Below are positions 16,792 through 24,350 of a stretch of 64,000 nt of DNA, piece after piece. Each line of letters begins with the position of its first letter. Position 1 is the stretch's first letter. The position numbers and the translations under genes are program-made. The DNA is from Planctomycetota bacterium (GTDB lineage: Bacteria > Planctomycetota > UBA1135 > UBA2386), in assembly GCA_020638735.1 (NCBI GenBank), contig JACKHZ010000012.1, positions 310,001 through 374,000 on the forward strand. Direction: 5' to 3'. The notes under the pieces are model-generated. The model was not told the origin of the DNA, searched no databases, and saw only the letters and a list, made by a program, of their open reading frames with translations.

Positions 16792-17754
16792 TCAGCGGCC
16801 AGGCGACCCGCTGCGCGCCACGCGGTCCATCGCCGCGACCAGCTCGCGCGCGATGCCCGGTTCGTGCGAGCTGTGGCCGGCGTCGTCGACGACCACGTAG
16901 CTGGCCTCGGGCCAGGTGCGGTGCAGGTCGTCGGCGCCGACGATCGGGCAGACGAGGTCGTAGCGGCCGTGCACGATCACCGCGGGGATGTGGCGGATGC
17001 GCTCGACGTCGCGCAGCAGCCGGTCGTCGGGCGTGAAGCGCTGGTTCTTGATGTAGTGCGCCTCGAGCCGCGCCAGGGCCCAGCTGGTGTGGTCGTTGGT
17101 CAGCGACGACAGGAACTCGGCGTTCGGCAGCAGCGTGCAGGCCGCTCCTTCGTAGGTCGCCCAGGCCCTCGCCGCGGCGCGCGCGACGGACTCGTCGGCG
17201 TCGTGGAAGAGGCGCCAGTAGCCTGCCAGCAGATCGCCGCGCTGGTCTGCAGGCAGATGCTCGGCGAACGCGCGCCATTGCTCCGGCTGCAGCGCGCGCA
17301 GGCCGTAGAGCCACCAGTCGACCTCGAGCTGCCGCAGCAGCCAGATGCCGCGCAGGCAGAGCGACCGCACGCGCTCCGGATGGCGCTGCGCGTAGTAGAG
17401 GCCGAGCGTGCTGCCCCACGAGCCGCCGAACACGTGCCAGCGCTCGATGCCGAGGTGCTCGCGCACCCGTTCGAAGTCGGCGACCAGGTCGTCGATGCCG
17501 TTGTCGCGCAGCTCGCCGAGCGGCGTGCTGCGGCCGGCGCCACGCTGGTCGACGAGCACGACGCGGAACGCGCGGGGATCGAAGAAGCGGCGGTCGGTCT
17601 CGGAGCAGCCGGCGCCGGGCCCGCCGTGCACGAACAGCACCGGCACGCCGTCGGGGTTCCCGCACTGCTCGACGTGCAGCTGGTGCAATGCCGAGACCTG
17701 CAGGCGCTCGACGGCGAACGGCTCGATCGCCGGGTAGAGGCCCGGGGGCGTCAC
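16792..17754 (-). CDS. pip: Prolyl aminopeptidase (proline iminopeptidase)
   Basis: A 320-residue alpha/beta hydrolase of family S33. The oxyanion motif is 'FVHGGPGAGCSETDRRFFDP', followed by 'DQRGAGRSTP'. The nucleophile is in 'GGSWGSTLGLYYAQRHPERV', Asp in 'VIVHGRYDLVCP', and His in 'DDAGHSS'. The cap domain 'LRGIWLLRQLEVDWWLYG' is typical of Pip. It removes N-terminal proline from peptides in the cytoplasm. The GTG start at 17754 overlaps the stop of the upstream gene by 4 bp (GTGA), so the two are translationally coupled. Confidence 0.93.
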   Translation of the reverse strand: MTPPGLYPAIEPFAVERLQVSALHQLHVEQCGNPDGVPVLFVHGGPGAGCSETDRRFFDPRAFRVVLVDQRGAGRSTPLGELRDNGIDDLVADFERVREHLGIERWHVFGGSWGSTLGLYYAQRHPERVRSLCLRGIWLLRQLEVDWWLYGLRALQPEQWRAFAEHLPADQRGDLLAGYWRLFHDADESVARAAARAWATYEGAACTLLPNAEFLSSLTNDHTSWALARLEAHYIKNQRFTPDDRLLRDVERIRHIPAVIVHGRYDLVCPIVGADDLHRTWPEASYVVVDDAGHSSHEPGIARELVAAMDRVARSGSPGR

Positions 17755-19649
17755 TTGTCGCCTCCGGTCGGCAGCAGCGCGAACTCGGCCAACCCGACCT
17801 TGCCGGTCTTCTTCGTGCGGCCGACGAAGCGCACCTCGAGCTCGCGCAGCTTGCGTTCCTTGGGCAGCTCGTAGCGCACCGGCAGCAGCGGGTCTGCGGG
17901 CACGTCGATGCGCGTCCAGCGGTCGCGGTCGTTGCCGAAGCGCACCTCGATCGCCTCGATCGGGTCGAACTCGGCGAGCTGCTTCTCGTGCTGCGCCGGC
18001 AGCGTGAACAGCACCGCGCCGACCTTGATCGGCTTCTTCCACGTCATGGCGAAGCCGGGCGCTGCGTCGTCGGCCGCCGCCAGCCATCTCGTCGCGTCCT
18101 TGCCGTCGATCAGGTTGGTCGCGGGGTTCTCGGCGTCGAAGCTGCTGGTGGCGACGATCTCGACCTGCTGCCCGCGCAGCAGGTTCTGCTGCAGCGCGGC
18201 GTTGGCGGACGCCATCCACGGCTCGAACACGTCGCGGATCACCACCGTCATCCACGGCGACTCGACCACCTCGACGCGCTGCTCCCCGCCCTCGACGGGG
18301 ACGCCCGGCTCGACGTCGTTGGCGACCAGCGACACCTTGGCGCGCACGCGGTGCTCACCGCGCGGCAGCGCCTTCTCGCGGTGCAGGAACGGCGCGTCGC
18401 GCCAGACGCCGGTCGGGTCGCCGGCGACCTTGCCGAGCACGTTGCCGGCGTCGTCCTCGTAGGTGACCGACACCACCCGCAGGCCGTGCTGGTCGTGCAG
18501 CTCGCGCAGCCCGTCGCCGAAGCCGTCGACCCAGACGTTGAGCGGGCGCTGACCGGCGCCGCGCAGCCGCACGTCCGAGTCGGCGCCGCCGGCGGCGAAC
18601 ACGTGGCGCTCGCCGGCGCCGTAGCCGGTGGTCGGCGCCTGCCCGCTGGTGGCGCGGCGCAGGAACAGCAGCGCGAACGACGTGTCGGTGACGTCGCCCC
18701 AGGCGCCGTCCCGCTGCTGCTGGATCAGCTCGCGCGCGCCTTCGACGTACCACCAGTGCCCGCCGACGCGCTCGGTCTGCAGCAGCGCGCCGACGCGTTC
18801 GAGGCCGTACAGGTAGTAGTGGTAGTGACCGCCGTTGGGATTGCGGGCGACGTCGAAGTTGCGGTCGAGCCACAGCAGCGCCGCGTCGGTGCGGTCGCGG
18901 AGCTGGTCGCGCTGCACGCGCTTCAGCTTGCGGCCGAGCCCTGCCTCGCAGATCGCCATCACGCTCAACGCCGCGGTGGTCATCGAGCCGGTGACCGCCT
19001 GCTGCTTCTCGTCGCGGTAGCGGTAGCCAGCGACGTCGAGCTTGGCGGCCCCGGTGCGACCGTCGCGCGCCGGGTTGTCGATCTTCTGCACGTCTTCGCG
19101 ATAGCCGTCGAGCGCGTCGAGCAGCTTCTGCCACGTCTCGTCGGGGATCGCGATGCCGCGGCGCTGGCCGATCCACAGCCCGAGCGCGGCGTACTGCGTG
19201 CACGACAGGTCCGGGCTGCCCTCCGGGTAGCCCCAGTCGCCGCCGGGGCGCTGCCACGAGATCAGGTTCTTCACCAGCTTCTCGATGCGCTGTTCGCGAC
19301 CCTCGCGCAACGCGTCGAGCGCGAGGATCACGCAGGTCGTGGAGTAGGTGCGGTCGGGCTCGACCGAGTCGAGGTAGGCGACGGCGCGGCGAACGGTCGG
19401 GTGCTCACGCGGCACGCCGCACTGCAGCAAGGCGTAGAGCGCGAGGCCGGCGCGGCCGCCGACGTATTCGCCGTGCAGGCCCCACGAGCCGTCGCGGTGC
19501 TGCTCGCCGATCAGGTGTTCGACGCCGTTGTCGATGGCGGCGTCGATCTCGGCCTTCATCGCCAGCTCGTCCGGGTGCGGGTCGGCCTGGGCGGTGGCCG
19601 CGCGGAGCAGCGCGGCGCCGACGAGGAAGGCGAGTCGGATCCTGGTCAT
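17751..19649 (-). CDS. Exported prenyltransferase/squalene-cyclase-repeat protein with C-terminal discoidin-like region
   Basis: A 632-residue protein. The signal peptide (about 1-20) ends at 'ATAQA'. Residues 25-330 form an alpha/alpha toroid made of squalene-cyclase-like repeats: 'IGEQHRDGSWGLHG', 'WQRPGGDWGYPEG', 'LIQQQRDGAWGDVTDTSFALLFL'. The C-terminal half contains beta-rich domains; 'ATSSFDAENPATNLIDGKDATRWLAA' is the F5/8-type C (discoidin-like) pattern. This architecture is common in Planctomycetota and has no assigned activity. It is the first gene of a two-gene unit with pip. No aspartate-rich cyclase motif was noticed. Confidence 0.8.
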   Translation of the reverse strand: MTRIRLAFLVGAALLRAATAQADPHPDELAMKAEIDAAIDNGVEHLIGEQHRDGSWGLHGEYVGGRAGLALYALLQCGVPREHPTVRRAVAYLDSVEPDRTYSTTCVILALDALREGREQRIEKLVKNLISWQRPGGDWGYPEGSPDLSCTQYAALGLWIGQRRGIAIPDETWQKLLDALDGYREDVQKIDNPARDGRTGAAKLDVAGYRYRDEKQQAVTGSMTTAALSVMAICEAGLGRKLKRVQRDQLRDRTDAALLWLDRNFDVARNPNGGHYHYYLYGLERVGALLQTERVGGHWWYVEGARELIQQQRDGAWGDVTDTSFALLFLRRATSGQAPTTGYGAGERHVFAAGGADSDVRLRGAGQRPLNVWVDGFGDGLRELHDQHGLRVVSVTYEDDAGNVLGKVAGDPTGVWRDAPFLHREKALPRGEHRVRAKVSLVANDVEPGVPVEGGEQRVEVVESPWMTVVIRDVFEPWMASANAALQQNLLRGQQVEIVATSSFDAENPATNLIDGKDATRWLAAADDAAPGFAMTWKKPIKVGAVLFTLPAQHEKQLAEFDPIEAIEVRFGNDRDRWTRIDVPADPLLPVRYELPKERKLRELEVRFVGRTKKTGKVGLAEFALLPTGGDK

Positions 19650-19796
19650 TCGTGGCGCCTTCGGAGCTGGGAGGGGCGGGCGCGGAGAGGGCGCGCGATG
19701 GTCCGGCATCTCCTGCGGGCCGTCAACCAGGCTGCGTCGACGGCCGGACGAGCCGCCGGTAAGGTGGGCCAGACGTCTCCCGCAACCGGACGAGCC

Positions 19797-20873
19797 ATGC
19801 CAAAGACCGTGTCCACCGCCGTGATCGCGCTGCTCGCGATCGCCTTCGTGTCGCGCGCCGCCGTCGTTGCCCAGGAGCGCGCCAAGCCGCCGGGCCACGA
19901 CATGCCGGACCCCGATGGCCGGGGCGCCGACCTGCGCAAGAAGGTCCAGGTGTTCGTGATGCTCGGGCAGTCCAACATGCTCGGCTTCGGCAAGGTCGCG
20001 CCGGCCGACAAGGAGGGCAGCCTCGAGCGCGCCGTGCGCAGCGAGCAGCTCTACCCGTTCCTGGTGGACGACGAGGGTCGCTGGACCGAACGCAAGGACG
20101 TGCGCAACGTGCGCGTCATGGTCGGCCGCGGCGGCGGCATGCAGGTCTTCAGCAACGAGTGGCTGACCGTCACCGGCAAGCACATCGGCGTCGAACACGG
20201 CATCGGTCACCACCTCGGCAACGCGATCGCCGAGCCGGTGCTGCTGCTGAAGAGCTGCATCGGCAACCGCAGCCTCGGCTGGGACCTGCTGCCGCCGGGC
20301 AGCGAGCGCTTCGAACGCGAGGGCAAGGTCTACGCCGGCTACAAGGACAGCCCCGACGCGTGGGAGAAGGGCGCCGAGCCCAAGGCGATCGGCTGGTACG
20401 CCGGCAAGCAGTACGACGACGACATCCAGAACGCCAAGAAGGTGCTCGCGGAGCTCGACGAGTACTACCCCGGCGCGAACGGCTACGAGGTCGCCGGCTT
20501 CTTCTGGTGGCAGGGCGCCAAGGACTGCGGCAACGTCGCGCACGCCGAGCGCTACGAGCGCAACCTCGTGCGGCTGATCGAACAGCTGCGCGAGGACTTC
20601 GACGCGCCGAAGGCGAAGTTCGTCATCGCGACCCTCGCGCACGTCGACCGGGGCGCCGGCGGCAACGAAGGTCTGGTCGTCGACGCGCAGCTGGCGGTCG
20701 ACGGTCGCAGCGGCAAGTACCCGCGCTTCGAGGGCAACGTGGCGACGGTCTACGCGCGGCCCTTCTGCCGCGGCGGCAGCGCCAACAGCCACTACGACGG
20801 CGACGCCAGGACCTACATGGACGTCGGTCTGGCGATGGGCGCGGCGATGGTCGAGCTGCTCGCCGAGAAGTGA
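19797..20873 (+). CDS. Exported sialate O-acetylesterase-like (SASA domain) protein
   Basis: A 358-residue protein. The signal peptide (about 1-25) ends 'AAVVAQ'. The SGNH-like block 'VFVMLGQSNMLGFG' puts the nucleophile at about Ser59. 'LLKSCIGNRSLGWDLLP' and 'FFWWQGAKDC' match the SASA family (PF03629 type), which removes acetyl groups from carbohydrates. The catalytic His is likely in 'NSHYDGDA'. It lies 16 bp upstream of a second esterase gene, so the two probably form an operon for extracellular carbohydrate de-esterification. Confidence 0.85.
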   Translation: MPKTVSTAVIALLAIAFVSRAAVVAQERAKPPGHDMPDPDGRGADLRKKVQVFVMLGQSNMLGFGKVAPADKEGSLERAVRSEQLYPFLVDDEGRWTERKDVRNVRVMVGRGGGMQVFSNEWLTVTGKHIGVEHGIGHHLGNAIAEPVLLLKSCIGNRSLGWDLLPPGSERFEREGKVYAGYKDSPDAWEKGAEPKAIGWYAGKQYDDDIQNAKKVLAELDEYYPGANGYEVAGFFWWQGAKDCGNVAHAERYERNLVRLIEQLREDFDAPKAKFVIATLAHVDRGAGGNEGLVVDAQLAVDGRSGKYPRFEGNVATVYARPFCRGGSANSHYDGDARTYMDVGLAMGAAMVELLAEK

Positions 20874-20889
20874 CTCGCGTCACGGAGCC

Positions 20890-21837
20890 ATGAACATGAG
20901 AACTTCCTCCCGCGTCCTGTTCGCACCGCTGATGCTCCTGCTGCTGCCGACCGTCGCCGGGGCCCAGCAGGACCACCCCTACGGCGCCGATTCGGAGCGC
21001 CACGAAGGTGTGCCGCAGGGCAAGGTCACGCACCACGTGCACCAGAGCACGACCGTGTTCCCGGGCACGATCCGCGAGTACTGGGTCTACGTGCCGGCGC
21101 AGTACGACGGCAGCGCCGACGCGGCGCTGATGGTCTTCCAGGACGGCCACGCCTACGTCTCCGAGACGGGTGACTTCCGCGTGCCGATCGTGTTCGACAA
21201 CCTGATCCACCAGGGCGCGATGCCGGTGACGATCGGCGTGTTCGTCAATCCGGGCCATCACGCCGACGAGCTGCCGAAGCCGGGTTGGGGCGGCAAGGAC
21301 AACCGTTCGGTCGAATACGACACGCTGTCGGACGCCTACGCGCGCTTCCTGCTCGACGAGCTGCTGCCGGAGGTGCAGCAGACGGTGCGCATCAGCGCCG
21401 ACCCCGAGCGGCGCGCGATCTGCGGCATCAGCTCCGGCGGTATCTGCGCGTTCACCGCCGCGTGGGAACGGCCGGACGCGTTCCGCAAGGTGCTGTCGCA
21501 CGTCGGCAGCTTCACCAACATCCGCGGCGGCCACGTCTACCCCGCGTTGATCCGGAAGCAGAAGCCGGTGAAGCCGCTGCGCGTCTACCTGCAGGACGGC
21601 AGCAACGACCTCGACAACGAGCACGGCAACTGGTGGCTGTCGAACCAGCAGGTGGCGAAGGCGTTGGCGTTCGTCCACTACGACTTCCACTTCGAGGGCG
21701 GCGACGGCGGCCACAACGGCAAGCACGGCGGCGCGATCCTGCCGGACTCGCTGCGCTGGCTGTGGCGACCGGCCGAAGCCGAGGAGGCGGGCGCGCCGGC
21801 CGCCAAGCCGCCCGAGAACGGCAAGCGCGAACGCTGA
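20890..21837 (+). CDS. Exported esterase of the enterochelin-esterase (Fes-like) type
   Basis: A 315-residue alpha/beta hydrolase with a signal peptide (about 1-25, ending 'VAGAQQD'). 'VYVPAQYDGSADAALMVFQDG' is the entry strand. The nucleophile is in 'AICGISSGGICAFTAAW', and 'LQDGSNDLDNEHGNWW' and 'GGDGGHNGKHG' supply the acidic and His residues. The family includes feruloyl and enterochelin esterases; in Planctomycetota it usually acts on polysaccharide esters. It is probably co-transcribed with the preceding SASA-domain gene. The C-terminal 25 residues are low-complexity Ala/Glu/Pro. Confidence 0.87.
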   Translation: MNMRTSSRVLFAPLMLLLLPTVAGAQQDHPYGADSERHEGVPQGKVTHHVHQSTTVFPGTIREYWVYVPAQYDGSADAALMVFQDGHAYVSETGDFRVPIVFDNLIHQGAMPVTIGVFVNPGHHADELPKPGWGGKDNRSVEYDTLSDAYARFLLDELLPEVQQTVRISADPERRAICGISSGGICAFTAAWERPDAFRKVLSHVGSFTNIRGGHVYPALIRKQKPVKPLRVYLQDGSNDLDNEHGNWWLSNQQVAKALAFVHYDFHFEGGDGGHNGKHGGAILPDSLRWLWRPAEAEEAGAPAAKPPENGKRER

Positions 21838-21882
21838 TTGTCGTTGGCGTGGCGCGCGCCGTTGTCCACACTCGCCGCGCCG

Positions 21883-23355
21883 ATGTCCGCGACCTCATCT
21901 CGTTCACCTGCCCCCGAGCGACCTTCCCGCCGCGCCCTGATCGCGCTCACGCTGCTGGTCTGGCTCGGCGTGGTGCTGGTGCGCTGGACGGCCCCGTCCG
22001 ACTGGATGGCGCGCGACCAGGAGCGAGTCGGCACCTACGTGCTCGACATCGTGCAGAACGGCAGCGTCGTCGTACAGCACGACGTGTTCGGCAACGTCGC
22101 GTCGAAGCCGCCGATGTTCAATTGGATCGCCGCCGCGGCGACGGTCGTGGCCGGCGGCTTCTCGCGCTTCACGCTCGCGTTCCCGAGCGTGCTGGCGAGC
22201 CTCGGCAGCCTGTTGCTGCTGGTCGGCGTCGCGGCGCGGCGCTTCGGTCCGCGCGCGGCGCTGTGGTGCGCGCCGCTGTTCGCGTTCTCGACGCTCGGCC
22301 TGCGCGTGTTCTTCCTGGCCCGCTCCGACGAGGTGTTCGCGTTCTTCGTGCTGCTGGCAGCGCTGCTCGCGTGGCGGGCCTGGCAGCGCGGCGGCGGCTG
22401 GCTGTGGTTCTGGCTGGCGGCGAGCGGCGCGACGATGACCAAGGCGCCGCACGGCGTGCTGTTCGCGGCCGCGGGGCTGCTGGCGGTCTGGTGGGAGCGT
22501 CGCCGCGGCACGCCGCTGCCGATCCGCGGTCGCTTCTGGCCGGGGCTGCTGGTGTTCCTCGGCGTGCCGCTGCTGTGGGTGTTCGCCGCCTGGCTGGAAG
22601 GCGGGCAGCCGGTGCTGAAGAAGCTGTTCTTCGACGAGCTGGCGGGGCACGCGCTCGGCGTCGGTGAACACCGCGCCGTGCCGGGCGGCAAGTTCCTGCA
22701 CCCGTGGGCGTGGTTGGTCACGCGGCTCGCGCCGATGAGTCTGCTGGCGCTGGTCGGTCTGTGGCGCGTGTTCGCCCGGCCGGCGCCGGGGGACGACGAG
22801 CGCCGCTTCGAACGCTTCCTGGGCTGTTGGCTGCTGGGCGGCCTGTTGATGCTGTCGCTGCAGTCGACGGTGCGCTTCATCCACCTCGCGCCGCTGATGG
22901 CGCCGGCGACGCTGCTGGCCGCTCGCGAGCTCGCGCGCTGGCTGCGCCGCGCGTCGCACCGTCGCGCGACCGCGGCCGCGACGGTCGCCGCAGTGGTGGG
23001 CATCGCGCTCTCGTGGATCTACCTCAACGTCGTCGATGCCAAGGACGCGCGCATCGTCGAGTCCGAGCGCATGCGGGTCGCCGCCGAGGACATCGGCGCG
23101 CGCTTCGCGATCGATCGGCTCGACTACTTCGACGCGCCGATGGCGCTGCAGCTGCACCTCGGGGTGTTCCGGCCGGTGCTCGGCGCCGCCGCTGCCGCGC
23201 AGCTGCTGGCCGGCGAGCGGCCGGTCCTGGTGGCGCAGATGCAGGCGAAGGGCAGCGAGCCCGAAGGCGCGCCGTTCGTGCACGCGCGCTACCCGCTGAC
23301 CGAGCAGTCGGACCTGCTGGTGGTCGGCAACACGGCCACGCCGCCGGCCAGGTGA
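21883..23355 (+). CDS. Glycosyltransferase family 39-like (ArnT/PMT-type) membrane protein
   Basis: A 490-residue polytopic membrane protein with about 11 hydrophobic segments. The first periplasmic loop holds 'SDWMARDQERVGTYVLDIVQNG', with the acidic residues expected of GT-C enzymes, and 'ASKPPMFNWIAAAAT' is the K-P-P motif seen in ArnT and PMT relatives. It transfers a sugar from a polyprenyl phosphate donor to lipid or protein outside the membrane. The start at ATG 21883 is preferred; an in-frame ATG at 21838 directly follows the previous stop. No partner synthase is nearby. Confidence 0.85.
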   Translation: MSATSSRSPAPERPSRRALIALTLLVWLGVVLVRWTAPSDWMARDQERVGTYVLDIVQNGSVVVQHDVFGNVASKPPMFNWIAAAATVVAGGFSRFTLAFPSVLASLGSLLLLVGVAARRFGPRAALWCAPLFAFSTLGLRVFFLARSDEVFAFFVLLAALLAWRAWQRGGGWLWFWLAASGATMTKAPHGVLFAAAGLLAVWWERRRGTPLPIRGRFWPGLLVFLGVPLLWVFAAWLEGGQPVLKKLFFDELAGHALGVGEHRAVPGGKFLHPWAWLVTRLAPMSLLALVGLWRVFARPAPGDDERRFERFLGCWLLGGLLMLSLQSTVRFIHLAPLMAPATLLAARELARWLRRASHRRATAAATVAAVVGIALSWIYLNVVDAKDARIVESERMRVAAEDIGARFAIDRLDYFDAPMALQLHLGVFRPVLGAAAAAQLLAGERPVLVAQMQAKGSEPEGAPFVHARYPLTEQSDLLVVGNTATPPAR

Positions 23356-23368
23356 ACCCCGCGCGCCG

Positions 23369-24217
23369 TCACGGCCGCCGCGCGCCGATGACCAGCGCGA
23401 TGCCGCCGAGGATCGCCGCGCCGGCGATGCACGGCAGGGCGGTCAGCGGTTCGCCGAGCAGCAGCGCGGCCATCAGCCCGGTGAGCACCGGGACCGACAG
23501 CTGCACGGTCGCCGCCGTGGTCCGGGTCAGGCCGCGCAGCGCCGTGTACCAGAGCGTGTAGCCGAGGCCGGACGCGAGCGCGCCCGACGCCGCTGCGTAG
23601 AGGCAGCCGGTCGCATCGAGGCTCGCCGCATCGAGGGTTGCGAGGCTCAACAGCGCGGCCATCGGCACCGTCCGCACGAAGTTGCCGGCGGTCGCGCGCG
23701 CCGGGTCTTGCCCGCCGCTGCCGCGCAGCGAGTAGACGCCCCAGGCGACGCCGGCGCCGAGCATCAGCAGCGCCCCGCCGAGCGGCGGAGCGCTGGCGCT
23801 CGGCAGCAGCAAGGCCAGCAGCCCGGCGACGGCGACCACGAAGCCGAGCAGCGCGGCGCCGCGCAGCCGTTCGCCGCGGGCGAGGCCGCGACCGATCATC
23901 GTCACCTGCACCGCGCCGAACAGCAGCAGGGCGCCGGTGCTCGCCGGCAGCGTGCGATAGGCGAACGAGAACCCGGCAGCGTAGGCGAACAGCGCCAGCG
24001 CCGACGGCCAGCTGCCGGCCGTGCCTGCGTCGAGCCGCCGGCGTCGGGTCAGCCACGCGAGCAGCGCCGCGCCGGCGACGAGGCGGATCGCGGTGAAGCT
24101 CGCCGCGTCGATGTCCGTGTGCGCCAGCGCCTGCCGGCACAACAGCGAGTTGGCGGCGAACGCGACCATCGCCGCCGCCGTCAGCATCCAGGTCGTGGCG
24201 CGCGGCGTGGAGGTCAT
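23369..24217 (-). CDS. EamA/DMT-superfamily transporter
   Basis: A 282-residue protein with ten predicted transmembrane helices in two EamA repeats. The first begins 'MLTAAAMVAFAANSLLCRQAL'; the second begins near 'GGALLMLGAGVAWGVYSL'. 'YALWYTALRGLT'-type and 'SVPVLTGLMAALLLGEPLT' elements are standard for DMT exporters. The substrate cannot be predicted. It converges with the glycosyltransferase gene and is divergent from the S9 peptidase gene; the 133-bp gap carries both promoters. Confidence 0.88.
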   Translation of the reverse strand: MTSTPRATTWMLTAAAMVAFAANSLLCRQALAHTDIDAASFTAIRLVAGAALLAWLTRRRRLDAGTAGSWPSALALFAYAAGFSFAYRTLPASTGALLLFGAVQVTMIGRGLARGERLRGAALLGFVVAVAGLLALLLPSASAPPLGGALLMLGAGVAWGVYSLRGSGGQDPARATAGNFVRTVPMAALLSLATLDAASLDATGCLYAAASGALASGLGYTLWYTALRGLTRTTAATVQLSVPVLTGLMAALLLGEPLTALPCIAGAAILGGIALVIGARRP

Positions 24218-24350
24218 TCGCGTTTGGTGCAGTGAGGCGGGTTTCGCCGGCGGGCCAGGCGGATAGTGTGCCGAGCCACGGAGCGGGCGTCATCGCCAGC
24301 CGCGCCGACGCGGTCGCTCCGGTCGCACGATCCGACCAGACGATCCCTCG